DNA of 8,073 nt, taken from assembly GCA_916710115.1 (NCBI GenBank), contig CAKAOY010000051.1, positions 1-8,073 on the forward strand, in the 5' to 3' direction. The notes under the pieces were generated by a model. The model was not told where the DNA came from. It made no database searches and saw nothing but the letters and a program-made list of their open reading frames with translations. Source of the stretch: an uncultured Bergeyella sp. Lineage in GTDB: Bacteria; Bacteroidota; Bacteroidia; Flavobacteriales; Weeksellaceae. The position numbers and the translations under genes were made by a program. Of this stretch, positions 1 to 5,747 are shown one piece after another; within the stretch, counting starts at the first letter, position 1, and each line of letters starts with the position of its first letter.

Positions 1-434
1 TCGTAACTTTTGAGCCTTAGTTTTGGGATGATATTTTCTATTTCGTCAGTAGATATTATAAGTTGTTTATTTTTAGATTTTAATGTATTTGTCCAATCTT
101 CAAGTGTATTTGTCCAATCTTCAAAATCAAAATAGGGGTTACTTAAAACTTGTTCTCTAAAAATATTAATAAAAGATGAACTGATATTTTTTTTATCAAT
201 TTTGTAAGTTGGGAAGGAAAAATGCATGTCAATATGGTTTAGGCTATCTATCTTAATTGCAGACTCAGGATTTTCCATACTGATAATTTCTCTACAAAAT
301 GCCAAAATCAGAGGGAGAATGCCATATCCCTCTTGTCCTACGAATAGCAGAGCTTGTCCAATTCTATTGTTTTTAACACTCTCTTGGAGTTGTTTTTTTA
401 GGGCATCTTGCCCAATGATATTATCCCAATTCAT
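1..434 (-). CDS. holB: DNA polymerase III subunit delta' (HolB), N-terminal part, cut by the window edge
   Basis: This is the first 144 codons of a clamp-loader delta' subunit, which with delta and tau/gamma loads the sliding clamp onto primed DNA. The start MNWDNIIGQDALKKQL is typical of delta'/AAA+ clamp-loader subunits, and the later IENIIPKLRLKSY matches the segment ahead of the Walker-B-like region. The P-loop position reads GQEGYGILPL (residues 33-42) with no lysine, as expected for delta', which does not bind ATP. Only one cysteine (C47) is present here, so the four-cysteine zinc module of the E. coli protein is not visible. ATG at 434 is the only good start: the frame stays open upstream for some distance but has no other ATG. 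A promoter ends just before it. Residues 105-118 are a perfect two-copy repeat, EDWTNTL. The gene is divergent from the outer-membrane protein gene. Confidence in family is good; the C-terminal two thirds lie outside the window. Confidence 0.85.
   Translation of the reverse strand, partial: MNWDNIIGQDALKKQLQESVKNNRIGQALLFVGQEGYGILPLILAFCREIISMENPESAIKIDSLNHIDMHFSFPTYKIDKKNISSSFINIFREQVLSNPYFDFEDWTNTLEDWTNTLKSKNKQLIISTDEIENIIPKLRLKSY
84..124. repeat. In-frame 21-bp tandem duplication inside holB
   Basis: Twenty bases at 84-103 (tgtatttgtccaatcttcaa) recur exactly at 105-124, a period of 21 bp. On the minus strand this duplicates seven codons, so HolB reads EDWTNTL twice (residues 105-111 and 112-118). 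The reading frame is kept. The near-identity at third codon positions suggests a recent slippage event. It could also be a sequencing or assembly artefact. Confidence 0.9.
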
Positions 435-439
435 AGCCT

Positions 440-471
440 CAAAAGTAAGTAAAAAACTAATATTTGCCAAA
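440..471 (-). promoter_or_regulatory. holB promoter, Bacteroidetes type
   Basis: Read on the minus strand, TTTG (468-471) is followed by 20 bases and then TACTTTTG (440-447). This matches the established Bacteroidetes housekeeping sigma consensus TTTG / TAnnTTTG with a spacing in the usual range. The -7 box ends only five bases before the holB ATG (432-434), so the transcript would have a very short or no leader. Confidence 0.6.
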
Positions 472-572
472 AAAAATAGGTTATTAATAAAAAAAATAAT
501 GATTAAAGTATTGTATTTCAATTAGTTATGAATTTTTATTTAATGATATTTTTATATTAGGTAATATTTTTA

Positions 573-580
573 GATATTTG
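573..580 (+). promoter_or_regulatory. Possible -7 box for the outer-membrane protein / lptC / dapD operon
   Basis: GATATTTG followed by C is a one-mismatch version of TAnnTTTG and lies 19 bases before the ATG at 600, similar to the leader lengths of other genes here. Upstream, TTTT at 549-552 could stand in for the -33 TTTG at a spacing of 20. The surroundings are so A/T-rich that this is only a weak call. The rest of the 435-599 gap shows no gene or hairpin. Confidence 0.35.
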
Positions 581-599
581 CTATTTAATTTTAATAAAG

Positions 600-1874
600 A
601 TGAAAAAAGTAATCGTACTATCTGCTTTTTTTATGGGGTACTTTGCTAATGCACAAAATATAGGAAATTCGCCCTATGCCATTTATGGAATTGGAGATAG
701 GAAATATGAAAACGCCGTAGATATCTCGGGTATGGGAGGTATTTCTACCGCTTTTGTAAATGATTTTAATAATAGGTTTAATTTTCAGAACCCTGCTGGT
801 AACCAGAATTTTGGAATGACTTCCTTTACTTTGGAGGGGACGAATGAAAATAATTATTTCTCGTCAAACAATCAAAGTTCGAAATCTGAAAAACATTCTA
901 CCTATTTGTCTAACATTTCCTTTTCATTTCCTATTTCCAAAAGAGTGAAATTTGGGGTAAATTATCAGCCATATAGTTCTAAGTCATATGAATTTTTGAA
1001 TGCTTCGGATTCTTTTGTGAGCCGTTTTCAAGGGAGTGGAGCTTTATCATCATTACAAGGAGCATTGTCCTATCATATTAATAGTCATTTTTCATTAGGG
1101 ATTAAGACAAATTATATTTTTGGTAAGTTAACTGATTTAGAAGAAGTTACTTCTAAAAATGTTAATCTTATTAATGGTTATGAGACGAATACTAAGGTGA
1201 AAAATTTCAATTTTACGGGAGGTTTTGTTTTTCAACATAAATTCAGGAATGATAAAAAAATCACCTTGGGGGCTACTTATACTTTTGGAGGAAATGGAGA
1301 AGCGAATACCGATTATAAAAATAGTACCTATTATTATTTAGATGAGGAGACAAAGGAGAATGAGACTTTAATAGATTATAAAAAGACGATAAGTAAGAAT
1401 CTTATTCCAGAGGAATTTTCAGTGGGAGTAGGTTATGGAAAAGATGCTAAGTGGTATGCGTCTACACAATTCGATTATAGAAGGGGACAGGAAATACAAT
1501 TTTTAGGAAAACCGTTTCCTTATCAAGATGCTTATAAGGTATCGATGGGAGGTTGGTGGCTACCGGATTATAACAATTTCCGAAACTATTTTTCAAGGGT
1601 AATCTATAGATTTGGAGCCTATTATGAGAAGGGGGGACTTAGCCTAAATCTGGTAGGAGGTATAGCAAAAAGCATTAATGAATTTGCTGTAACGGCAGGT
1701 GCATCATTTCCATTTGAGAATTCTAATATAAATAAAATGAGTTCTTTAGATATTGCGATAGAAGTAGGTAAGAGAGGAACTACACAGAATAATTTGATAA
1801 ATCAAAGTTTTTTTAATCTGAAAGTTGGATTGAATTTTTCAGACCTTTGGTTCCGAAAAGTGGAGTTTGATTAA
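600..1874 (+). CDS. Outer-membrane beta-barrel protein, FadL/PorV-like N-terminus
   Basis: A 424-residue exported protein. Residues 1-18 form a signal peptide (MKKVIVLSAFFMGYFANA) with the Bacteroidetes-typical Q directly after the cleavage site. The mature start NSPYAIYGIGD, then SGMGG (43-47) and FQNPAG (62-67), is the arrangement seen in a large group of Bacteroidetes outer-membrane proteins related to the FadL/OmpP1/PorV barrels. The rest alternates aromatic and polar residues in strand-like blocks (for example KTNYIFGKL and FSVGVGYGK), ending in a strand-like NLKVGLNF, as expected for a barrel. No TonB plug or OmpA peptidoglycan-binding domain is visible. The lptC-like gene starts 13 bases after its stop, which suggests a shared transcript and an envelope role. 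The substrate or exact function cannot be read from the sequence; most databases would probably call it hypothetical. Confidence 0.75.
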   Translation: MKKVIVLSAFFMGYFANAQNIGNSPYAIYGIGDRKYENAVDISGMGGISTAFVNDFNNRFNFQNPAGNQNFGMTSFTLEGTNENNYFSSNNQSSKSEKHSTYLSNISFSFPISKRVKFGVNYQPYSSKSYEFLNASDSFVSRFQGSGALSSLQGALSYHINSHFSLGIKTNYIFGKLTDLEEVTSKNVNLINGYETNTKVKNFNFTGGFVFQHKFRNDKKITLGATYTFGGNGEANTDYKNSTYYYLDEETKENETLIDYKKTISKNLIPEEFSVGVGYGKDAKWYASTQFDYRRGQEIQFLGKPFPYQDAYKVSMGGWWLPDYNNFRNYFSRVIYRFGAYYEKGGLSLNLVGGIAKSINEFAVTAGASFPFENSNINKMSSLDIAIEVGKRGTTQNNLINQSFFNLKVGLNFSDLWFRKVEFD

Positions 1875-1887
1875 AAATTATAACTAA

Positions 1888-2463
1888 ATGAATCTTAGTA
1901 ATGTAGTCTATTTTGGTGCAATGCTACTAATTACCATTTGGGTACAATCTTGTGAGGATAAAATTTCCGCTAAAAAAGGTAGTGCAAATAAGAATTTTCC
2001 CTCTCAGATTATATATAATACTGATATCGTTCGCAGAGATTCTGGCAATATTAATCTGAAATTTAGAGCCAAAATAATAGAAAAGTATGAGTATGTGGAT
2101 TCACCTTATGTTGTGGCTAAAAAAGGTTTTTATTTGGAGTATTTTGATAAGAAAAAAGCAAAAAAACCAGGGAAAATATGGGCTGATTATGCAGTTTTCA
2201 ATGAAAAAAAGAATACCTATGAGGCAAAAGGAAATGTGCGGATATTAACTAGCGATGGAACTTCCTTTAAGACGAAATCTATATTTTGGGATAAAAATAA
2301 AAAGGAAATGAGTACAAAAGATTCTGTTTTTGTAATGGATAATAAAGGAAATAGTCTCGTGGGTGCTAATGGAATGAGGGCAAAAGAAGATTTTACAGAA
2401 TATACTTTTTATGATAATTCAGGGGATTTTGAAGTAAATGCTTTCCCCGATACAAAACGATAA
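1888..2463 (+). CDS. lptC: LptC-like LPS export protein, predicted lipoprotein
   Basis: A 191-residue protein of the LptC/YrbK family, which receives LPS from the LptBFG transporter and passes it along the periplasmic bridge. A hydrophobic N-terminus runs to a lipobox-like VQSC with Cys22 as the likely lipidated residue. After that the sequence shows the repeated short beta-strands of an LptA/LptC jelly-roll: IWADYAVFNEKKNTYEAKGN, then VRILTSDGTSFKTKSIFWD, then a third turn (KGNSLVGANGMRAKEDFTEY). These match the LptC pattern of variable loops around GNV..T.DG..F.T. E. coli LptC instead has a plain transmembrane anchor. It lies 13 bases after the barrel gene and 24 bases before dapD with no hairpin between. 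Family assignment is fairly sure; membrane location (inner or outer) is not. Confidence 0.8.
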   Translation: MNLSNVVYFGAMLLITIWVQSCEDKISAKKGSANKNFPSQIIYNTDIVRRDSGNINLKFRAKIIEKYEYVDSPYVVAKKGFYLEYFDKKKAKKPGKIWADYAVFNEKKNTYEAKGNVRILTSDGTSFKTKSIFWDKNKKEMSTKDSVFVMDNKGNSLVGANGMRAKEDFTEYTFYDNSGDFEVNAFPDTKR

Positions 2464-2487
2464 TAGCTTTAATAAAAAAATAAAATT

Positions 2488-3300
2488 ATGTCTTTACAAA
2501 CAAAAATTGAAGAAATTTGGGATAATAGAGAATTATTACAAAATGAGGATAATCAAGCAATTATTCGAGAGGTGATTGCAAAATTAGATTTAGGAGAGCT
2601 TCGTGTAGCAGAGCCAACAGCAACAGGCTGGCAAGTGAATGAATGGGTGAAAAAGGCGGTTGTAATGTATTTCCCTATACAAAAAATGGCTACTATTGAG
2701 GTAGGTCCATTTGAGTTTCATGATAAGATTCCGTTGAAAAAAAATTATGCAGAAAAAGGGGTGAGAGTAGTTCCGCACGCTATTGCGAGAGAAGGAGCTT
2801 TCGTGGCAAGTGGAGTGATTATGATGCCTTCTTATGTGAATATCGGTGCCTATGTTGATAGCGGGACAATGGTAGATACCTGGGCTACGGTGGGTAGTTG
2901 TGCACAGATTGGTAAAAATGTACATCTTAGTGGTGGAGTAGGTATAGGAGGGGTATTGGAGCCATTGCAGGCAGCCCCAGTTATTATAGAAGATGATGTG
3001 TTTATAGGTTCTAGATGTATTGTAGTAGAGGGGGTTCTGGTAGAGAGAGAGGCAGTGCTTGGGGCTAATGTGGTGCTCACCGCGTCTACTAAAATTATTG
3101 ATGTAACTGGCGAAACTCCAGTCGAATTGAAGGGGAGAGTACCTGCCCGTTCAGTAGTTATACCAGGTAGCTATACAAAAAAATTCCCTGCAGGTGAGTA
3201 TCAAGTACCGTGTGTATTGATTATTGGTAAGAGAAAAGAATCTACCGACAAGAAAACTTCCCTAAACGATGCTCTGAGAGAAAATAATGTAGCTGTATAG
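2488..3300 (+). CDS. dapD: 2,3,4,5-tetrahydropyridine-2,6-dicarboxylate N-succinyltransferase (DapD)
   Basis: Cytosolic enzyme that transfers succinate from succinyl-CoA to tetrahydrodipicolinate, in the succinylase branch of lysine and meso-diaminopimelate synthesis. The 270 residues fit the usual length of about 270-275. An alpha-helical N-terminal domain (about 1-95, with TGWQVNEWVKKAV) leads into a left-handed beta-helix of hexapeptide repeats (about 96-225). The family signature VDTWATVGSCAQIGKNVHL starts at residue 129, with Asp130 inside it. LSGGVGIGGVLEPLQAAP follows, then VVEG with Glu181; this aspartate and glutamate are the conserved acidic candidates for catalysis. The C-terminal segment VPARSVVIPGSYTKKFP closes the fold. 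ATG at 2488 has an A-rich leader and matches family starts. It is the last gene of the run, followed by a strong terminator; it has no clear promoter of its own. Confidence 0.97.
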   Translation: MSLQTKIEEIWDNRELLQNEDNQAIIREVIAKLDLGELRVAEPTATGWQVNEWVKKAVVMYFPIQKMATIEVGPFEFHDKIPLKKNYAEKGVRVVPHAIAREGAFVASGVIMMPSYVNIGAYVDSGTMVDTWATVGSCAQIGKNVHLSGGVGIGGVLEPLQAAPVIIEDDVFIGSRCIVVEGVLVEREAVLGANVVLTASTKIIDVTGETPVELKGRVPARSVVIPGSYTKKFPAGEYQVPCVLIIGKRKESTDKKTSLNDALRENNVAV

Positions 3301-3312
3301 AGGTATTATGAT

Positions 3313-3341
3313 ATAAGTCTAATTTTTTAGACTTATTTTTT
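3313..3341 (+). terminator. Intrinsic terminator after dapD
   Basis: A perfect 10-bp stem (ataagtctaa at 3313-3322, pairing with ttagacttat at 3327-3336) closes a TTTT loop and is followed by a T run through 3341. It begins 12 bases after the dapD stop. There is no matching A run on the left, so it acts mainly on the plus strand. Confidence 0.85.
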
Positions 3342-3401
3342 ATTATAAATAGATTAAAACAGTTCATCTTTAAAAAGATACAAGATGAAAAATTTAATTT
3401 G

Positions 3402-3409
3402 TATATTTG
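3402..3409 (+). promoter_or_regulatory. tyrS -7 promoter box
   Basis: TATATTTG is an exact match to the Bacteroidetes -7 consensus TAnnTTTG and is followed by C as in other promoters here. No exact TTTG lies at the -33 distance. It sits 16 bases before the ATG chosen for tyrS, so the leader would be very short. The TTG at 3399-3401, an in-frame alternative start, touches this box and would lie upstream of the transcript start. Confidence 0.6.
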
Positions 3410-3425
3410 CCTAAATTTTATGATA

Positions 3426-4718
3426 ATGAATGCATTTATTGAAGAGCTTAGGTGGCGAGGTATGCTTGCTGATATGATACCAGGGACGGAAAAATTATTA
3501 GATGAAGAAATGGTTTCGGCTTATGTAGGGTTTGATCCAACAGCGGATTCCTTGCATTTGGGACATCTCGTGCCTATTCTAATCTTGAAGCACTTTCAAA
3601 GATTTGGACATAAGCCATATGCTCTTGTGGGAGGTGCTACGGGGATGATTGGTGATCCATCAGGGAAATCTAATGAGAGAAATCTTCTTAATGAGGAGAC
3701 CTTGGCAAAGAATGTAGTGGGATTAAAGGCTCAGTTGGAGCGATTTATAGATTTTTCAGGCAAAGAACCAAATTCTGCAGTATTGGTTAATAATTACGAT
3801 TGGATGAAGAATTTTACCTTTCTTGATTTTGCTCGTGAGATTGGTAAATTAATCACTGTTAATTATATGATGGCGAAGGACTCCGTGAAAAAGAGACTTA
3901 ATGGCGAATTTCAAGAAGGAATGAGTTTCACTGAATTTACTTACCAACTTCTACAAGGGTATGATTTTATGTATTTATATGAAAATCATAATGTTAAACT
4001 TCAAATGGGTGGCTCTGACCAATGGGGGAATATAACTACGGGAACTGAGCTTATTCGTAGAAAAATACAAGGAGAAGCCTATGGATTGACTTGCACACTC
4101 ATCACAAAAGCTGATGGCTCTAAATTTGGTAAATCCGAGGCAGGTGAAAATATTTGGCTAGATAAGAATAGAACATCGACATATAAATTCTATCAATTTT
4201 GGCTTAATACTGCCGATGCCGATGCTGAAAGATATATTAAAATATATACTTTTCTTTCTAAGAAGGAAATAGAAAACCTTATTGATGAGCATAGAATGGC
4301 TCCTCACGAGAGAAAATTGCAGAGAAAATTAGCTGAACAGATTACTATTTTGGTCCATAGTCAAGAGGATTTAGATAAAGCTATCAAGGCAACCGAAATT
4401 TTATTTGGAAAATCTACTGCTGAGGATTTGGTAGGACTTGATGAGAATCTGTTTTTGGAAATTTTCAATGGTGTTCCACAGAAAGAAGTTAAAAAATCAG
4501 AACTAATAGGAGCAAATGTTGTTGATTTATTCTCTGAAAAATCGGAGTTCCTTAAATCCAAAAGCGAAGTGCAAAGAGAATTGAAAGGAAACTCACTTTC
4601 CGTAAATAAAGAAAAGGTAAATGAAACTTTTATCGTAAGAGAAGAGGATTTGATAGCCAATTTATATTTACTTTTGCAGAAAGGTAAGAAAAATTATTTC
4701 ATCGTGAGAGGAATATAA
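3426..4718 (+). CDS. tyrS: Tyrosyl-tRNA synthetase (TyrRS)
   Basis: Class I aminoacyl-tRNA synthetase that charges tRNA-Tyr with tyrosine using ATP. From the ATG at 3426 it has 430 residues, normal for the bacterial TyrS form. Visible landmarks: GFDPTADSLHLGH (35-47) containing the HIGH-type motif HLGH; GGATGMIGDPSGK; the tyrosine-pocket segment YQLLQGYDF; GGSDQWGNITTG; and the KMSKS-equivalent KFGKS at 233-237. The C-terminal 80 or so residues form the S4-like RNA-binding domain ending in KKNYFIVRG. I chose 3426 because MNAFIEELRWRG lines up with family N-termini. ATG 3420 is two codons upstream and possible, while TTG 3399 abuts the promoter. The gene stands alone between the dapD terminator and a bidirectional terminator shared with the hemerythrin gene. 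Confidence 0.97.
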   Translation: MNAFIEELRWRGMLADMIPGTEKLLDEEMVSAYVGFDPTADSLHLGHLVPILILKHFQRFGHKPYALVGGATGMIGDPSGKSNERNLLNEETLAKNVVGLKAQLERFIDFSGKEPNSAVLVNNYDWMKNFTFLDFAREIGKLITVNYMMAKDSVKKRLNGEFQEGMSFTEFTYQLLQGYDFMYLYENHNVKLQMGGSDQWGNITTGTELIRRKIQGEAYGLTCTLITKADGSKFGKSEAGENIWLDKNRTSTYKFYQFWLNTADADAERYIKIYTFLSKKEIENLIDEHRMAPHERKLQRKLAEQITILVHSQEDLDKAIKATEILFGKSTAEDLVGLDENLFLEIFNGVPQKEVKKSELIGANVVDLFSEKSEFLKSKSEVQRELKGNSLSVNKEKVNETFIVREEDLIANLYLLLQKGKKNYFIVRGI

Positions 4719-4722
4719 ACTT

Positions 4723-4755
4723 AAAAAAGTTGTCTTTTTAAGGACAACTTTTTTT
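4723..4755. terminator. Bidirectional terminator between tyrS and the hemerythrin gene
   Basis: The arms aaaaaagttgtc (4723-4734) and gacaactttttt (4743-4754) are perfectly complementary, with a further T-G and T-A pair inside a short loop. The A run on one side and T run on the other give a U tract on either strand. It follows the tyrS stop by four bases. On the minus strand it starts immediately after the hemerythrin stop codon (4755-4757). Confidence 0.85.
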
Positions 4756-5207
4756 CATTTCCAAAATTCATCCTCGTACTCTTCCTCTGTATCGTGGTGG
4801 ATAGCATCTAATTTTTTTCCAACTTCATTTAGGGTATTCTCATCAAGAGTTTCTTCTAAATAAGGAAATAGAATTCGTTCCTCAAATCGTATATGTTTGG
4901 TAATTAAATCTGCAAAAAGTTCTAGAAGTGTTACCTCTTCTACTTGATTGATAGCTTCTATAAGTTCCTTTATTTCAATGTGTTCCCCCAGTGCTTGGTC
5001 TATATATTCGTGTTTTCCCAATGGGAAAAGAATCTCTTCTTCTGCTTTGAAATGCTCATGCAAATGAGTATGCCAATAAAAATCTACATATTTCCGAATT
5101 CTTTCATAGGAAATATTATTTTTGATTCCTTTTTTTACTTTCCAACCGCATAATAACCCAAAATGATGGTCTTGGGATAGTGAGACAATATTTTTATTTC
5201 GTTTCAT
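4755..5207 (-). CDS. Hemerythrin-like (HHE domain) diiron protein
   Basis: A 150-residue cytosolic four-helix-bundle protein of the hemerythrin HHE cation-binding family, whose members bind a di-iron centre and sense or bind oxygen, NO or iron. Candidate ligands appear in the expected order: H14/H15 (QDHHFG), H52 and E56 (HxxxE in EHFKAEEEILFP), H76 (GEHIEI), and H105 and E109 (HxxxE in KHIRFEERILFP). The tail is strongly acidic (DTEEEYEDEFWK). No second domain is present, so it is not a full-length RIC/YtfE repair protein, which carries an extra cysteine-containing N-terminal domain. ATG at 5207 is preferred; a TTG at 5228 in the same frame overlaps the promoter box. It is divergent from a cupin gene across 132 bases, so co-regulation is plausible. 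Its precise role is unknown. Confidence 0.85.
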   Translation of the reverse strand: MKRNKNIVSLSQDHHFGLLCGWKVKKGIKNNISYERIRKYVDFYWHTHLHEHFKAEEEILFPLGKHEYIDQALGEHIEIKELIEAINQVEEVTLLELFADLITKHIRFEERILFPYLEETLDENTLNEVGKKLDAIHHDTEEEYEDEFWK

Positions 5208-5225
5208 AAAAAATATTTTGAAATA

Positions 5226-5233
5226 CAAATATA
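5226..5233 (-). promoter_or_regulatory. Hemerythrin gene -7 promoter box
   Basis: On the minus strand 5233-5226 reads TATATTTG, an exact TAnnTTTG match, 18 bases before the ATG at 5207. No exact TTTG lies at the -33 distance, only T-rich sequence. The final TTG of this box is in frame with the gene and could be misread as its start codon. Confidence 0.55.
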
Positions 5234-5293
5234 AGGTTTAATTAAAAAATAAAATAATTATTTGTTATTATAGTATTTTATGTGTAAAAATCA

Positions 5294-5301
5294 TATCTTT
5301 G
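5294..5301 (+). promoter_or_regulatory. Cupin gene -7 promoter box
   Basis: TATCTTTG matches TAnnTTTG exactly and continues as CAGA. The 11 bases atctttgcaga (5295-5305) also occur in front of dnaA (6243-6253). The box is 38 bases upstream of the cupin ATG at 5340. No TTTG is found at the -33 distance, which could mean dependence on an activator. Upstream, 5252-5263 is a perfect A/T-only palindrome (aaataattattt). Confidence 0.55.
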
Positions 5302-5339
5302 CAGATAGTTATATAGTATTATTCTAAAAAAATAAAGTT

Positions 5340-5705
5340 ATGCAAACTAATTCTTTATTAAAAAACATTACTTATAAAGATAATAAGCCCAATATTGAGC
5401 CTATTTTTGAGACTCCATTTTCAAAAGAAATAAGAATAACAATGAAAAAAGGGCAAGAAATGAAAGAGCACCAAACTCCATATCCTATTGTGGTAGAGCT
5501 ATTTGAGGGGAGAGTAGATTTTGGTGTAGAGGGTAAAATTTATAATTTGGAAAAAGGAGATATTCTTACTCTTGGAGGAACTATTCCTCATAATTTAGTC
5601 GCCTTGGAAGATAGTATAGTAAGGCTTACTCTTTCTAAGCATGACAAGGTAGAGCGTGTGCAGTCGGTTTCAGATATTAGTGTGCAATGTGATTGCGGTT
5701 CTTAA
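5340..5705 (+). CDS. Small single-domain cupin protein with a C-terminal CDCGS tail
   Basis: A 121-residue protein with one cupin beta-barrel. The first cupin motif reads KKGQEMKEHQTPYPIVVELFEG (36-57) and has one histidine (H44) where metal-binding cupins usually have two, plus E53. The second reads GDILTLGGTIPHNLVAL (73-89) with H84. A metal site is therefore possible but reduced. There is no signal peptide and no DNA-binding domain. The last residues are QCDCGS with C117 and C119, outside the barrel core, which could bind a metal or take part in redox chemistry. ATG at 5340 follows an A-rich leader and a clear -7 box. Divergent from the hemerythrin gene and convergent with the thioesterase gene. 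The family is clear, but substrate and reaction cannot be told from the sequence. Confidence 0.8.
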   Translation: MQTNSLLKNITYKDNKPNIEPIFETPFSKEIRITMKKGQEMKEHQTPYPIVVELFEGRVDFGVEGKIYNLEKGDILTLGGTIPHNLVALEDSIVRLTLSKHDKVERVQSVSDISVQCDCGS

Positions 5706-5747
5706 AAAAAAATAGGCTATCTCATAGGGAGATAGCTTATTTTTTTT
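5704..5747. terminator. Bidirectional terminator between the cupin and thioesterase genes
   Basis: The arms ataggctatctc (5712-5723) and gagatagcttat (5729-5740) form a 12-bp stem with one G-T pair and a five-base loop. A nine-A run (5704-5712) lies on the left and an eight-T run (5740-5747) on the right, so either strand gives a hairpin plus U tract. It overlaps the cupin stop codon at one end and the thioesterase stop codon (5746-5748) at the other. Confidence 0.85.

Noticed and set aside
226..525. Plus-strand open frame of 99 codons at the left end
   Set aside because: It lies antisense to the well-supported HolB reading frame and across its promoter, has no recognisable domain, and reads as low-complexity hydrophobic sequence.
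2590..3080. Two minus-strand open frames inside dapD
   Set aside because: Both lie antisense to the highly conserved DapD sequence, are compositionally biased (His/Cys-rich, Thr/Ser/Pro-rich), and have no leader or promoter.
4361..4660. Minus-strand open frame inside the tyrS 3' region
   Set aside because: Antisense to the S4-like domain of TyrS and low complexity (Ser/Phe-rich); no independent support.
4944..5153. Plus-strand open frame opposite the hemerythrin gene
   Set aside because: The minus-strand frame carries all six hemerythrin ligands in order; the opposite frame is a Phe-rich shadow.
5269..5320. Nine-base direct repeat tatagtatt (5269-5277 and 5312-5320) as a regulator site
   Set aside because: Pure A/T-rich nonamers recur by chance in this sequence, the copies are not palindromic, and their spacing of 43 bp is not a whole number of helix turns with any known regulator in mind.
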